DNA of 64,000 nt from Spizellomyces punctatus DAOM BR117. Taxonomy: Eukaryota > Chytridiomycota > Chytridiomycetes > Spizellomycetales > Spizellomycetaceae. The translations under genes and the position numbers were made by a program. Location of the stretch: the NCBI RefSeq assembly GCF_000182565.1, contig NW_015971542.1:951736-1015735 (forward strand), in the 5' to 3' direction. A model generated the notes under the pieces. The model was given only the letters and a program-made list of their open reading frames with translations, was not told where the DNA came from and did not search any database. This document shows positions 1 through 11,687 of this stretch, in pieces. The number at the start of each line of letters is the position of its first letter. Position 1 is the stretch's first letter.

Positions 1-11
1 AATAATTGTAG

Positions 12-743
12 GGTGTGAACCTCACGAGTTACGAGCGGAAGGGTCGTTTTGCCTTTCTGGACGGGCTATCCAATGTACGAGCCGCGTCTGGGCCGTTTGC
101 TAATACAAATGCCAAAGGACCAACTTCCATACAACAATCAGCGAAGCGCTATCCTGATGTGCAAAACTTATTCGCAAACATATTAGCAGCCGTGTCATCA
201 AGAGTTCAAGATGGGTCGAAACCCTGCATAGTTATCGACGATCTGACGATGTTGCTGTATTCTGGGGCACCATTAGTAGACCTTCTGACGTTCATAAGTA
301 GCTTGAACGCATACGTCGGGCAGGTAAGAAAACTGCATTTCCGATCCGTTCGACAGCGGTGACTGCCCGGGGTATGTACCCATTCTCTTTTCTCCATAGC
401 ATAACGGATGCTTGGTGGTTCTGGTACACAACGATACATCCAGCGGAGATGTAAGGCAAGCTGCGATGTGCAAGTCGCTCAGCCATCTGGCCGACTATGT
501 CTTGGAGGTACAAGGGTTGGAGAGTGGAGCTACACAAGGGCTTCATGGTCAGGTATGAGCTATGTCAGAGTATATCCCTACCCTTGTAATCGACCTGATG
601 ATTTTGCCTCTGTTGGTCAGCTCACATTGGGGCGAGGACCCCCGCTGAACGACACAAGCTTTTCTCCTCACGTGCTGCACTACAGATTGGCAGATGCTGG
701 CGTACAATTCTTCAAGAAAGGATACTCTACCGGTGTTCTGTAA
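12..743 (+). CDS. ELP6: Elongator complex protein 6 (ELP6), 5' partial
   Basis: ELP6 is a RecA-fold subunit of the Elp4-5-6 ring of Elongator, which modifies wobble uridines in tRNA. Visible exons are 12-323, 400-552 and 621-743, all phase 0, with GTAAGA and GTATGA donors; the window begins just inside an intron acceptor (TAG at 9-11), so the N-terminus is missing. About 195 residues remain. The segments GVNLTSYERKGRFAFLDGL, IVIDDLTMLLYSG and the C-terminus LHYRLADAGVQFFKKG...TGVL follow the family (human ELP6 has a similar SFFAKGMSPAVL ending). The stop lies 75 nt from the stop of the convergent PH-FYVE gene. Identification rests on remembered family sequence and is fairly secure. Confidence 0.82.
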
Positions 744-817
744 ATATCATGCCACTAGTTATTTGCACCCAATCATCCACCATCGGCGGTCATCATAATT
801 TTGTTGAAAACAATCTA

Positions 818-2454
818 TTAAGGCTGAGATACGATCGAATCTCGTGACGCCTCGCTGCGTGCGGAAGAATACATGTTTGCTTCTGCATAGCACTCTGTGC
901 AAACACGCACGCCGATATCTAATCGCGAGCATTTCCAACAAATGACCCGACCACATTGCCTGTGTGCAAAGGATGCACTTTCAGTCATGATCACGTTGGA
1001 TACCGTTTATCACGTGGTTAACGTTACCTGCAATGATGCTTTCGAATCATCATGCTGAATTTTGTTGTTTGACAGATCATGCAAACGGTAGCCTAGGTAT
1101 GGCGGTAAGGCATTGTGTGCAAAACGTTTGCAATATTGCCTGCACACATACCTCATGATCGGGTATCCATGGCACTGCCACCGACTCCACGCTGCTCACC
1201 GTGGACATACTGACTTTGCGATCCACGACAGTTCCCCTCTTGTTGCTTGCAAAGTCAACACCTTGCCAGAGTTTGAAAAGATTCCATTCAGATAGCGACG
1301 ATTGTGACGCGTTTGAATGCCTTCGTCGTCGTTGTCGCGCCTCCCATGCATGAGTTTCGGCTACTGCCCTTCGTGCAACCGCTATCCATTCGTCTCTCTT
1401 GGCGTTTGAGTCAAACCCAACGCGCAATGACTGGGTTGGCGTCTCTATATCCACCAACGCGTAATCTATATTTACCCAGATTTTAGAACAACAGTTTGTT
1501 GAAACAATAACGATCGCCTCCTCCTGCTTCCCTACCAGTATCATCAACGGCCATAACCTCCAAATCTGCCAACAACAGAATCGTCTGCCGATCATATGCA
1601 TTCGCAAGATGATCAGTCGCCACTTGCCCCAGTGGGGTACCGTATATTAGCATATCGCTTAAAAGGAAGAGCTATCGAAATTCATTCACATTAACAGAGG
1701 AGTACAGGTCGGAGGCGCAAATTTTATGGAACATACTCTTCGCGGTTCGCTATACCGCTCGTCGCCATCTATCCGAACTTTGTAAACCACATCGTCTCTA
1801 AGAAAGATACGTGTGCCTACCAGTGGCTTGAACCAATTCAGCAGTCAGATAAGTTCCTTTGGATATTTCTTTTCAAATTCTCCTCACCTTTCCTAGAAAG
1901 AAGAATTCGATTTCGGCGAGCTTATGTATGTTCTCAAATGTCTGAACAGGATTCGGAGGTCGGCGAAACACAGTTCGCACACTATATTCCGTTCTGTCCT
2001 CGAACTCATCGTTCAAGGATGGTAGGGACGATAGAGAAGGTCTTGAGCGTGTTGGTCTCCGTACAGCATAGGATTTTGCAGAACGATGAGGAACGGCAGC
2101 TAGGCCAAAGCGAGCGGAAAAGGGTGGGGCAAGTGTGATGGAGTCATTGCTTCCTTTTCTTGAAGCAGCTTGAGATTTAGTGGTACTTCGTGGGGCTCGA
2201 GAGTGTAAGCTTGAGGTCGAAGGTAGGAGACTGTTATCGGCTTTTTTCGCGGAATGTTCGTCGGCGCTTGCTGTGCCAATACCAGCATTACTTCGCGACC
2301 GCTGGTTTTCGTGTAAGATGTCGTGTTGAGGTATGGGGTTCGATATTTGGATTCTCCCTCGTTTGGTTTCTTGTTTGTGCCCAAAAGCTTGATAAAGCAG
2401 GTCGTACGCTGTAGTACTTTCCTTTTTCCCGTGGCTTTCCGTGGACGCGAGCAT
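818..2454 (-). CDS. PH-FYVE domain protein (phafin/PLEKHF-like)
   Basis: Six exons reconstruct a 437-residue protein: 2454-1888, 1826-1737, 1671-1536, 1465-1152, 1092-1028 and 959-818. The first about 190 residues are Ser-rich and low complexity. A PH domain follows (about 190-300), with LFLLSDMLIYGTPLGQ and, near its end, SNAKRDEWIAVARRAV. A FYVE zinc finger begins near residue 370: VCMICQ, the signature RKHHCRQCGRVICWKCS, and RVCTECY supply the Cys/His ligands and the basic motif that binds PI3P. The order matches animal phafins, including the linker PWIPDHEATVC just before the finger, so an endosomal or vacuolar PI3P effector is likely. A 70-nt intron (1535-1466) resolves what first looks like a frameshift in the PH domain. 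An upstream start cannot be excluded. Confidence 0.85.
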
Positions 2455-3110
2455 TATCGCAAAGCGTCAAAACTTAGCGTTGGAGAGAGCAGGTGCGGAG
2501 TCGGAATAAGCACGACTGAAAGGAATGTCCACCAACCCTCTTGAAATCGGGAAAACCCTCCTGCTGAGAGATTTGTGAACGTTGGAACGTCATGGCTGCT
2601 GTTGGTAGGTCACGTGACATAGGTAAGCGATCGGCGTTCAGATCGACCTGCTTTCTGAGCGATCGTTTCGCAGCATCTTTAGCGAGTTGCATGTTCGCAG
2701 GACCTTTCACAGTCATTATCGGTAGGTCACGACTGGAATTGCGACCATCTTTTGAATTTTGTTTTTGTGTTATCGTGATTCCCATTCCGAAAACCACGCA
2801 GGACACACGGTTCAAGAACCTGTGGCGCTTGTAACGGCTCCAATCGGACACCTCCCCAAGACTTTCCAACTGTTGCATCGCAGATACAGCAGCATATGTC
2901 AGCTCTTGGCATCAGCCAGTTCCCCACCGCCCTTTGAATCGTAAAGCTCCCCTTTCGTCAATACCCTCAAACTTTAACAAGTCACACGAGAAAGCCACAC
3001 AGCCTCTTGACGTAAGCAGATGGACCGCCGCCAAGGATATAACTTCGGTGCCCCAGAATGTCGTCGCCTCACCATCTTTCAACTATCTTTGTTATACTGA
3101 ATCGGTGATC
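2455..3110. other. Divergent intergenic region, no supported gene
   Basis: This region separates the minus-strand PH-FYVE gene from the plus-strand senescence-domain gene. A minus-strand open frame (2878-2474) and the plus-strand frame extending upstream of 3111 are open, but neither shows a recognisable domain or convincing splice structure. It probably holds two promoters and 5' UTRs. Two copies of GGTAGGTCACG occur near 2605 and 2721. Confidence 0.5.
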
Positions 3111-4433
3111 ATGGCTTCTTCTGCAATATCTTTTCCTGGTGCGACATGCACAGTCATCTCCTCAGCTGGCGGTGCCCCCAAGTCACTCGGTACGGGATCT
3201 CTGCGCGTAACGCAAGATCTGTCGTTGGCATCCACGGTGCTTTCAACGCAGACCTGGTCATTGACCATTCCACCAACGGCGCCGCTAACAAAACTCTCAA
3301 ATGGTATATATTTGGTACATCTACCCCCTACCTCCAAGCTGGACACAACTGCAGCCGCTGGTGCTTCTCCCTATGTTTTTCCGAATGACGGAGCAACGCT
3401 ACGTATTGAACTGGGGCCAAAGTATGACAGTGATTCCGTTGCGCTTCTTGAAGCACTTTTTGCCGACGACAGTCCGGGTCCACAACGGCATCCATCCGAA
3501 CAGCCTCGAAATAGCCTGGCGTTGGTGGACGAGCATGGCCAGGTGGTAGGCGTGGTTGCAGAAGGCTTGGAAATGGAGGGACAAGGAGATGCTCTACCAG
3601 CGTACAACAAGGATGAAGCTGTTGTTATCGAACTCAGCAGCCTTCCTACCGTTCCTCTTCCTGGGGATGAGCAACAAGAGGAGACGCTACCAGTAAGGGT
3701 TAAAGTGCTCCGCGATGCATCATCCGGGATGCTATCCACCAGCGAATATATTTCATCCGGTCTTATTCTCACGTCATCTGCCCTTGGTAAAGTGATGAAA
3801 AGCGGCGCACAGTCTCTGAAAACCTTGATTCCTGTTGCTGCGGCCCCTTGGGAGCCCGATGCCACCACGAAAAAGAATATTGAAAAGGTTCATAACGCCA
3901 GCAAAAGTACGGCAGACTTCACACGTCGTGCGGCCGAGACCGTCGCAACAGTGGCAGTTTCTGCGGGAAAGACAGTGGCCTCCAGTGCCTCAAAGCTGGT
4001 ACCTGGTTCCAATCACATTGGTGACTCGCGAACAGGATCTGCTTCGTGGGATTTGCTCAGAACGACGGTACATGCCGTTGGAAATGTTCTCGATGCGGGT
4101 GTGCATGCGGGAAAGACTCTCTTTGATGATACCGTAGAAGCTGCATCCGGTCTTGTCCAGCATCGATACGGAGGCGAAGCAGGGAATGCCGTGCGGCTGT
4201 CTCTGGGGGCAGTGGGAAATGTGGGTCTGGTATATTTTGATGCAAGAGGTATCGGACGGCGAGCTCTCCTAAAGCACGTTGCCAAAGGAGTTGTCATGAA
4301 CGTTAGGTTGACAGATGGTAGAGTTGTTAGCTTGGGTCAGAATACTAGTGAACCCAGTAGAGTATCTGGGCAGGTTCCCGTTGTTTCGGCTAAGGTGCAT
4401 CCACAAAATTCTTGTAGCAGCACGAAGAAGTAA
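3111..4433 (+). CDS. Senescence/spartin-domain protein
   Basis: This is a single-exon gene of 440 residues from the ATG at 3111 (MASSAISFPG). The frame stays open upstream to 2934, but that extension is low complexity and is probably 5' UTR. The N-terminal half carries a beta-rich region (LASTVLSTQTWSLTIPP, LSNGIYLVHLPP). The C-terminal half, about residues 220-420, matches the plant-senescence domain of spartin: repeated Ala/Gly/Val-rich amphipathic stretches such as ETVATVAVSAGKTVASSAS, VGNVLDAGVHAGKTL and VGNVGLVYFDARGIGRRAL. In animals spartin acts on lipid droplets and endosomes; the N-terminal MIT domain of animal spartin is not evident here. A role at lipid droplets or membranes is inference from the family. 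Confidence 0.72.
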   Translation: MASSAISFPGATCTVISSAGGAPKSLGTGSLRVTQDLSLASTVLSTQTWSLTIPPTAPLTKLSNGIYLVHLPPTSKLDTTAAAGASPYVFPNDGATLRIELGPKYDSDSVALLEALFADDSPGPQRHPSEQPRNSLALVDEHGQVVGVVAEGLEMEGQGDALPAYNKDEAVVIELSSLPTVPLPGDEQQEETLPVRVKVLRDASSGMLSTSEYISSGLILTSSALGKVMKSGAQSLKTLIPVAAAPWEPDATTKKNIEKVHNASKSTADFTRRAAETVATVAVSAGKTVASSASKLVPGSNHIGDSRTGSASWDLLRTTVHAVGNVLDAGVHAGKTLFDDTVEAASGLVQHRYGGEAGNAVRLSLGAVGNVGLVYFDARGIGRRALLKHVAKGVVMNVRLTDGRVVSLGQNTSEPSRVSGQVPVVSAKVHPQNSCSSTKK

Positions 4434-5280
4434 TTTAAAGGCAATGTCGGTCGGGTAGTAATTACTGCAAAAAGTTTATCAAATTGTACAACACCCAAAG
4501 AATATGTAGAGTCAACTATACAAATTTATACCGCTAAATGCCTCCAAACTAACCTCCCATTCCTCTCGATTTTTGATTCTGCAAGAAATTTGCTGTCCTC
4601 GGAATGCAGGACGCTATTATTCTGGAATTCTCGAAGTGGGGATTTCAACTGGACGACCCTCCTCCCAATCCTCCTCGTCTGGAACAGGCATCTCTTCCAC
4701 AGGCGGTCTCTCCTCGAGATCACCTGGGGGCTGATCAGGACGATCAGGTTCTGGACCAGGGCGAGGCAGTGGCGGCTGGTTCCTCGGATTCCTGTCTGGA
4801 GGAGGTGGAGGAGGGAGCTCGTCCGGATGAAGTGGATGCGGATATTCTGGTGGAGCGGAAGACACAGGAGGCTTTGGTAGTTCTTCGGGGACGCCCCGAG
4901 GAGGTTTTGGAGGACCCGGTATTGGATCTAGCCGAGACGTACGGATAATGAACAGACGCTGTAATAAAGGTGGCACTCAGAGCGACTCGTGAAAACCTAC
5001 CAGGCACTTTAGCAAACGGCTTTCCTCTTGCAAGGGTTCTATTTCTGCCTGCTACCTGTCTGAGCGAGAGCGCAATTGCAGTAACACGCGACGCCGGACG
5101 GTTTTTGAAGGGTAAGTACTCAAGCATGCTGCATGCAACATTCAATGACAAGATCGCTGGAAGACAACTCGTGCCCTTGGACAGGCTTTACGTAATGCCA
5201 TCACGTGGCCACATCGACTGTAAGTCTCTGGGACCTTGCGTTCGAGAGCAGCAAATCAACCATCGCACCCTTAAAACAAA
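4434..5280. other. Intergenic region with an overlapping proline-rich ORF
   Basis: This 847-nt stretch lies between two plus-strand genes. Apart from the proline-rich minus-strand frame listed separately, I see no recognised domain. A minus-strand frame covering 5151-4744 and a plus-strand frame at 4970-5506 are open, but the latter runs into the capping-enzyme gene in a different frame and looks spurious. Confidence 0.4.
4617..4976 (-). CDS. Hypothetical proline-rich small protein
   Basis: A 119-residue open frame with strong compositional bias. After a short N-terminus (MPPLLQRLFIIRTSR) it is dominated by Pro, Glu, Asp and Arg, for example GPPKPPRGVPEELPKPP, then PPPPPPDRNPRNQPPLPRPG, then an acidic end (VPDEEDWEEGRPVEIP). 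No domain is recognised. The complementary strand is also open here (4604-4948), as expected for a purine/pyrimidine-skewed low-complexity stretch, so either strand or neither may be coding. The proline bias makes the minus strand the better candidate. It could also be an exon of a larger minus-strand gene with a start further upstream. Confidence 0.35.
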   Translation of the reverse strand: MPPLLQRLFIIRTSRLDPIPGPPKPPRGVPEELPKPPVSSAPPEYPHPLHPDELPPPPPPDRNPRNQPPLPRPGPEPDRPDQPPGDLEERPPVEEMPVPDEEDWEEGRPVEIPTSRIPE

Positions 5281-6594
5281 ATGGATGTTGCAGAGAACAT
5301 TCCACGGAAGCGAGCACGAACGGAAGAGGAAACAGAGGAGCGTCGAGGAACACCTCAAAATGGCGAAACTAGATCCGATTCAAGCGCTGCAAACAAAGAC
5401 ACAACACACGTTCGCACTTCCCAAAACCTTTCCGTATATCCCAATTCTGTTTCCCGACTTGAACCAAGCATATTTGGAAAAAAGCCCGAAGAAGATATTG
5501 TTTTGACTGTGTCAAATTTTATCTGGCGAAACATTAGTGGGGGGAAAAGTGGGGCTCACCTCGAGGTATGATCAGGCGTGCTGCATGATACTGGAAGCTG
5601 CTGCCTTTCCTTAGTGTATCCCAATCTCTGCAATTGAGACGTTGATTCTTGATGGCGTACTTGCTAGATAGAAGGGAAACTCGGATTGATTATTGATAAG
5701 GAAACCGGCGATCGGATACGATTGCCAGTGTCCTCCGAAACCGGTACGCTCTTTCAGATCTTCACAGGCCGCAATTTGCCTCACGCTTTGGCGTTTTTGA
5801 ATAGTCATCATCAATAATGGACAATTCCGATTTGACTCGAATATGACGATGGTGAGGCGCTGCAAGGCCATGATTTGTCGCGCTGGTTGCTGGCAGCTGA
5901 GTCCTAGCATCTGGTTCTCAAGGCTCAGCACGCCCACTTCAACCGTATATTAAACGCCGTGGTGCAAAGACCAGGATCAAGGACTCGCTATGTACATACC
6001 AAGGAGGTCGATCATTACTACCAGCAAGGATCACAGAAGATTCGAGTCTCAGCAGATCAGAAAAGTGGTCAGGTAACGCAATGAATTTTCGTGCATGAGT
6101 ACCATAATGTGCTTAAGCTGGTTCTAACTTTTCAAAACAGGTTAAGGAAGTGCTAACTAAGCAACGAATAGCAGATTTGGAAGTTCATCTCCCCAATTCC
6201 CACTTGGACTTCAGAATATCTATCAGTCTTGAAATACCCGCTCAAAGACCTCCAAAAGATTCACACTCAAAATTCAGACGGCAAAAAGATAGGTTGTCAT
6301 ATTCGCATGAGGCCTTTCGAGTTGACCTTACCCAAGTACGGCAATACAATGTAGGTTGACGGACGAGGTTTTATTTCATTATAGCTTGCTGACATTTCGG
6401 TATAAAAGGATCGCGATATGGAGATAGATGTATCGCACGAGGTCGAAGTCGAATTCATACGGGCGACAGAGTTGCTGGTGGAAAAAGAGAAACGGCAGAA
6501 ACAACAGCAAAACAACTTTGCTGACTATGTTGACATTTTTCTCAATAATCTCCGGTACTTGAGCCGGAAAGCTATACCCCATAATGTGGGGTGA
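5281..6594 (+). CDS. CET1: mRNA capping enzyme beta subunit (RNA 5'-triphosphatase)
   Basis: Removes the gamma phosphate from nascent pre-mRNA, the first step of cap formation in the nucleus. Six exons give 317 residues: 5281-5565, 5668-5743, 5805-5851, 5923-6072, 6141-6350 and 6409-6594. The tunnel-fold metal-binding motifs of the Cet1 family are visible: IEGKLGLIID (equivalent of the ExE strand), then DHYYQQGSQKIRV, DFRISISLEIP, the basic KDRLSYSHEAFRVDLTQV, and the closing EVEVEFIRA with alternating glutamates. The first about 70 residues are polar and disordered, with an early basic PRKRARTEE that could be a nuclear signal. This is the fungal/protist metal-dependent type, not the cysteine-phosphatase type of animals. 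All joins are in frame with canonical splice sites. Confidence 0.9.
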
Positions 6595-6659
6595 CTCGTG
6601 GGAAAGATAATATATAATTCCTACGTGGAATTTCTATTTACAAGCACAGCTGCGTCAGA

Positions 6660-8508
6660 TTATTTACGGTTGCGCTCCTGCAAGGAATATTCATGAATAA
6701 GCTCCTCCACATTCGCTGCACTACTTGCAATATCTCCCACATCTATATGCTCTGTATAATGATGCAGGTTCGCCTATAGGCAGGGTTATCAATAGTGTAG
6801 ACGAATAAGTGCGCTCTGGCACCCGGGAGCTTACCTTTCGTCTGTATAACTTTTTGAACCGCAGGTGCAGGTCAGAGAAGCTCTGCCGTACACAGCAGTT
6901 GTTGGCAAGACTAAGCAAACAATAAGGCTGATGTGCAACCCCATATTACTGCTTGAACAAGCAACATGAATGAGATTTTGGACTTTACCTGTGTGACTGG
7001 AGGTACAGAGCAAAGACCAGTTTTCCAGCCCTCCTGATTCCAAGGTACAAATGTCAGATGGGACGCCATTCTGTTGGCAGGCCAAGTACCTAGGTCAGCA
7101 ACAAGTGACACACAATAAGGATATCACGCACGCTTTACCTTTCTACGTTGCGCCGCAGGTCAGAAATCTCAATATTTCCTCTGGCAATAAGTGCGCAGGC
7201 AAGATAACTGATCCTAATGAATATCCAATACATTTCAACTGACTAACGCAAATCAAGAGTGCTTACGTGCTCGCCTTGGGATCTGCTCTGATGAGCTGAC
7301 TTTCCCTACTGAAAGCATCGATAAACATCTGATCAAGCCTAGTGTGCGGGTTAGGAGCCGCTTTCTATGGATGGTGAACGATGATCCAGGCCATTTAACG
7401 CATTACCTTCGCGGTGGCGGTTTCACATTCGCCAAGGTATATAACGGTGTCATGCTTGATATAAGAAACTTGAGCCGCGGGAACGGTACCAAATTTGTCA
7501 CGATATCATTGATGTCAACGTTCATCGTTCCTTCAAATCGCATCGAACTGATGGAGAGACTTCAGATTGGAATACCTTTATATTGGGCGCAGTCCTACCC
7601 ACCTTGTCATATTCATCAGTAGATTGGCAGCGATGTTGTTCATCGCATCGAACGGGTGGGACTTTCGGGGGCCCAAGCCGCACATTCCCCCGAATGTACT
7701 ATTACCGCTATCTGTGATAGCACTTTTCTTTTGTCTATTCGAAGGACCTTGAGTTTGTGCTATCACTCGTTCGTAAATGTCCAATAAAGCTTGATTTTCC
7801 ATTGGTAAAACGCAGTCAGCTGTGTCAATGAGTTTCGAAAGTGACAGAATACTATGAATTGAATTGTCAGTTTACACTCTGTAAAATGATCTTGAAACCG
7901 GAAATAAAAGACATCGATCATCCCCACCTGTTATAAGGTGATGTTACGACGTCGTCGTTCTCACTCGGGCTGACGGTTGCGTAGAATCTATAGACCTCTG
8001 GAAATTCATCTTGAAGCATCGCGCATATATATGAACCCAGGCCAGATCCCGTCCCTCCTCCAAGAGATCCGATCATGAAGAAGGACTGTAGGGCATCACA
8101 ATACTCGGCCTGTCGCCGCACACCTTCCAAAATGGCATCCCGATACTCAGGACCGTACAAGCAGTGTCCCACTGCCCAGTTATTCCCGCTCCCGGAATGG
8201 CTGGTTATTTGCTGTTCGTCGTCAAATAGCTCGCTGAGGGGACTTTTGCGGATTTGGTTCACAACTCCCTCTTCCATATCTATGAGAAGTCCTCTGCCTT
8301 TCAGACCGGTGATCTTCTTTTGACCATCGCCGACGGGGATGTTGCGAGCTCCGCGCTTCTCATTGACGTTCCGAAAAAAAGTTGCCAGAGCATCATCATA
8401 CACTCCTTTCCTGTTGTACTTCGCGTGTTCTTGCAGTACCATGTCCCAGAATCGGCTGCCAATTTGGTTCCCGCATTGTCCAACTTGAATAACTATCGAG
8501 TTCGGCAT
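6660..8508 (-). CDS. TUBE1: Epsilon-tubulin
   Basis: Epsilon-tubulin is needed for doublet/triplet microtubules and appendages of centrioles and basal bodies. Exon 1 (from 8508) begins SIVIQVGQCGNQIGSRFWD and carries the tubulin GTP-binding signature GGGTGSGLG, preceded by DMEEGVVNQI and SGSGNNWAVGH. The family-specific SPSENDDVVTSPYN is at the exon 1 end. Later exons give NQALLDIYERV, HPFDAMNNIAANLL, FVPWNQEGWKTGLCSVPPV and SLANNCCVRQSF, all matching epsilon rather than gamma or beta tubulin; the last exon ends at 6660. Internal splice sites from 7900 to 6900 were only partly resolved. Epsilon-tubulin is absent from fungi without flagella, so its presence supports a zoosporic species. Confidence 0.92.
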
Positions 8509-8793
8509 TGCCGCTCTCGGTGCGAGAGCTCCTTATCCTTCACTGCGACGCCACTGCATCAGTGAGTGACAATGGGTTCCAAAACAATGTAGATCATCAT
8601 GGACGCGACAGCCTTTTCTCTGGTCAAGATGTGCCCTACGCTGCGCACACCAACCTCTACTGCTCGCACCTCACACCTACAAAGTTTTCACAGAAACCGG
8701 CTCGCTCGCCTTATCAGAATAAGATATATAATTCACCTTACTACATCCATTACACTCTACTTCTAGATCATGTTACAGTATTTGATTTGATTA

Positions 8794-11687
8794 TTATTGA
8801 ACAGGTTCCAGATAAGAGGCTGGCACCAAACCTTCTAAAGTGCCGTCATTGACAGTTACCCAACCAGAACCATCATCTGAAGAAGGCCAAAAAAAGTTAA
8901 AAACATGCCAGCCAGTCTAGGAATTTCTGGAGAACTACCTCCTTCAGTGATCCAGACAACTTGCCCAGCTTTGACCGTCAATTCGTCATCGCCACCTTTC
9001 GTATAATCGTAGGCCACAGTCTAAGGAATATTCGATAGAGTGGTCAGTCTCGTGCAGTGATGCGCCAACGGAGTAGTGAAGCATTCTTACAGTCTGTATC
9101 CTGGATATCTTCGTTGGTGATGGTGTTCGATTTCTCTCTGAGAGCATACTTTCGGCAGCGAGGGCAGGGCTCGCGAGCTCAATATATGAAGTTGGGACTA
9201 GTCCTTTGCGTGATTCCCCGTCAGTTTGATAGCTTACGAGGGTCCAGCCACTCCCGTCGTCTGTTGTTATTAATTTTGCGTTCATCTTCCCAGCAAAAGC
9301 AGAAGAGTAGCACTCACCCGGCTCAATTATTCTAACTACCGAGCCCTCCGTCACTGCTATCTCGTCAAACGCTGAAGCAGCTGGAGAGTAATCATAGAGC
9401 ACATACGCCGAGGCGCCGACAAACCAGTTTGAGCCAGATGCTGCCATTGAGCGACGTCAATATAGAAATCTCTTCATGTGTTACCGTACTGTCAACATAC
9501 CTGATAATACAGATCCAATTGAGGTAACGGATGTTCTTTGTGACACCATAGATGCTGGTCGTCGAGCGCCTTTGGCTCCCGGACACTCTGGGGGAATCTT
9601 AAGTTCGCATTTCAAATGGGCGCTGTATCCACTACATAATATGCCAGTAGGTGAACAGCGACAGTCGATAGACAAATGTCTTCGACGCAAGGACATACCA
9701 ATCTGATAGGTAGGCCACAGGTCAGTCACAATCCGCAGCGCAATGCGAAGCACGAAGACACAATATGATACCCACCACTGCACGTAAGCCCTGGTTTTGC
9801 AACTCCCCAAATTGTTCCATGACAGTAATCGCACGTGGTGGGAATAGAAAAATTCGCACCTTTCAGGTTATGGAAACGAGCATTCGGCGACTCTTCTACT
9901 TGGAGGTGGAATACGGGCCATGGACCATGAGATACATTTGCGCCGCAATGAGCGCACAGACGTAGTCTTACCACCGATGCACTGCATTATTGCATCGATC
10001 TGGGTTTGATATTTGCATCTTGCTGTTTTCAAGACCATGATGTCGCGAGACTCGTCTAACATGCTCTATCATGTAGGAAATAAGACAATGTAAAGTGTGA
10101 GGATATGGATACCACATTCAATTGTACTGACCTCCTTAACATCGTCCGGGTCCCCTTGCTTTCGATCCTTGGTATAAGCGTCAAACAGATTCTTCGTTCC
10201 GTCCAACGTCCGGTTTTTAGACTTTATTTCAGTATCTATTTGGTCAACTCGCTTTTGAAGTTTTCGCAACGTATTGCGTAAAAATACGTGAGCATAGTCA
10301 TCCTGCGCCAGTTCGCCCTATTACAGTAATCAGATCCACTAGAGACATTCAGGGAATCAAATCTGGCCAATACAACATATTTGGAACTTACATTGTCCTT
10401 CCAAAGCCCAGAAGGCAGGAAGGGGAAGTCAGGTGCGTTACTCCCTGGCACAGAATCCCAATTTCCTCGAGACTGAACGAAAGTATCTGCATCCCCCTGA
10501 GGATCTATACTATCCACAGCTGCGCGTACAATTCCTAATGACCTGATTACTACGTCCATTACAGCTGATCTACTCGTGCGATAATCCTGCCATATAGACT
10601 TCAATCCCCAGGTTGTAGATATGTCGAGATCTTTTATGCACTAGGATTATGCTATTAGTCGTTGCGCCAAATTTAGAAGCCGGCACCAGTTGTTCTCACC
10701 ATTAGCAGTTTTGGAATGTCCTCCTCGTAGTATTTATGCTTACAAGCGTTGGCCGCAGCGAGAGCAAGAACATATAGATTCTGTAAAAAGCTGATGAGTA
10801 ACGCGCAGAAGTGCGACAAAGTTCAAACCGCAGCCGCCCGTCACCTTCGTGTTATTTAAATCCACAATCTCCTCGTGCCATCGTTTCTTTAACTTTTCGG
10901 CTGTTTTATCGTCAGGAGCACGATTATGCTTATTTTTCGCAACTTCCACCGCTTCACTCGCTGCATCATACTTTGCTTTTGCCTTGTCTTTTTCGGTGAC
11001 AAGTCTATCTCGCTCCGCCAAAAGCCGCATAGAGAATGCTATGTGCTTCTTTCTGGCCTCCTCTTTCTTCGTAGCAAGTGCCTTTAACTTGTCAGCTATG
11101 TCTGCGTGGAGCGCGTCATGTAACGTCATATGTGCCTTTGCCAACACTTCCGTTTCGTGTAGGATCTCAGCCCACGCTTTCTGCGTAGTACTGACTACAC
11201 GCGTGGATACCTCGTCCCGACTCGCCATCTCCTTGTTTTCGTTGCCCGCGGCGAACCTGTCCTTGGTCGGGCTACCTGGGTTACTTGGTATAGCCGTTGA
11301 AATCAAGCTTGCACGCTTCTCCCTGTCCCTTTCTAGTTTATCCTTCCGGTGAGCGTACTTTTTCGCTAGGGCCTCAAGTCGCCGAGCAAAATCGGCTTCC
11401 AGTTCCGCTCGCTCGCGCATGAATTCCCGGACTTCTGACACAAAATGGATCCCTTCCGACTACAAAGAGCCCTTGTGACTTACAGACACATGATAGCTGA
11501 TACCATGTATGAAAGGACCTACCACATGTTGGTCAACGGCCTTGATTTCCTAGTCTTATGTCTGAGAAACCATTACACGTGAAAAGAAAGTAAGTAACAA
11601 CATCCACCGCACCTGTAATTCCGGACCGAATCCCATGGCATCAAGGGACGCACTATAGTCTCCGGCAAAAGAAAGACGAGACAACAT
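8794..11687 (-). CDS. BZZ1: Bzz1-like F-BAR / C1 / SH3 actin-membrane adaptor
   Basis: Links curved plasma membrane to Las17/WASP-driven actin assembly during endocytosis. The gene starts at 11687 (MLSRLSFAGDYSASLDAMG); the first exons are 11687-11613 and 11549-11523, then a long exon from 11459 to 10845. The order is: F-BAR (about 1-330, heptad-rich, with FMRERAELEADFARRLEALA and long Lys/Glu/Ala coiled coils), an alpha-helical linker, a C1 zinc finger (GANFSIPTTCDYCHGTIWG, about 9855), then two SH3 domains (AYVLYDYSPAASAFDEIAV with GLVPTSYIEL; TVAYDYTKGGDDELTV with GLVPASYLEPVQ at the stop). The second SH3 is split by an intron inside its loop. This order is that of fungal Bzz1, including the C1 domain of fission yeast. 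Confidence 0.88.

Noticed and set aside
1490-1510. Apparent frameshift in the PH domain of the PH-FYVE gene
   Set aside because: A 70-nt intron (1535-1466) with a GTAGGG donor and AATATAG acceptor restores the frame and gives a family-like sequence, so no sequencing error or pseudogene is needed.
10849-11352. 167-codon plus-strand ORF rich in Ser/Ala/Phe
   Set aside because: Antisense shadow of the Bzz1 F-BAR coiled coil; Lys/Glu/Ala codons read backwards give Phe/Leu/Ser-rich frames.
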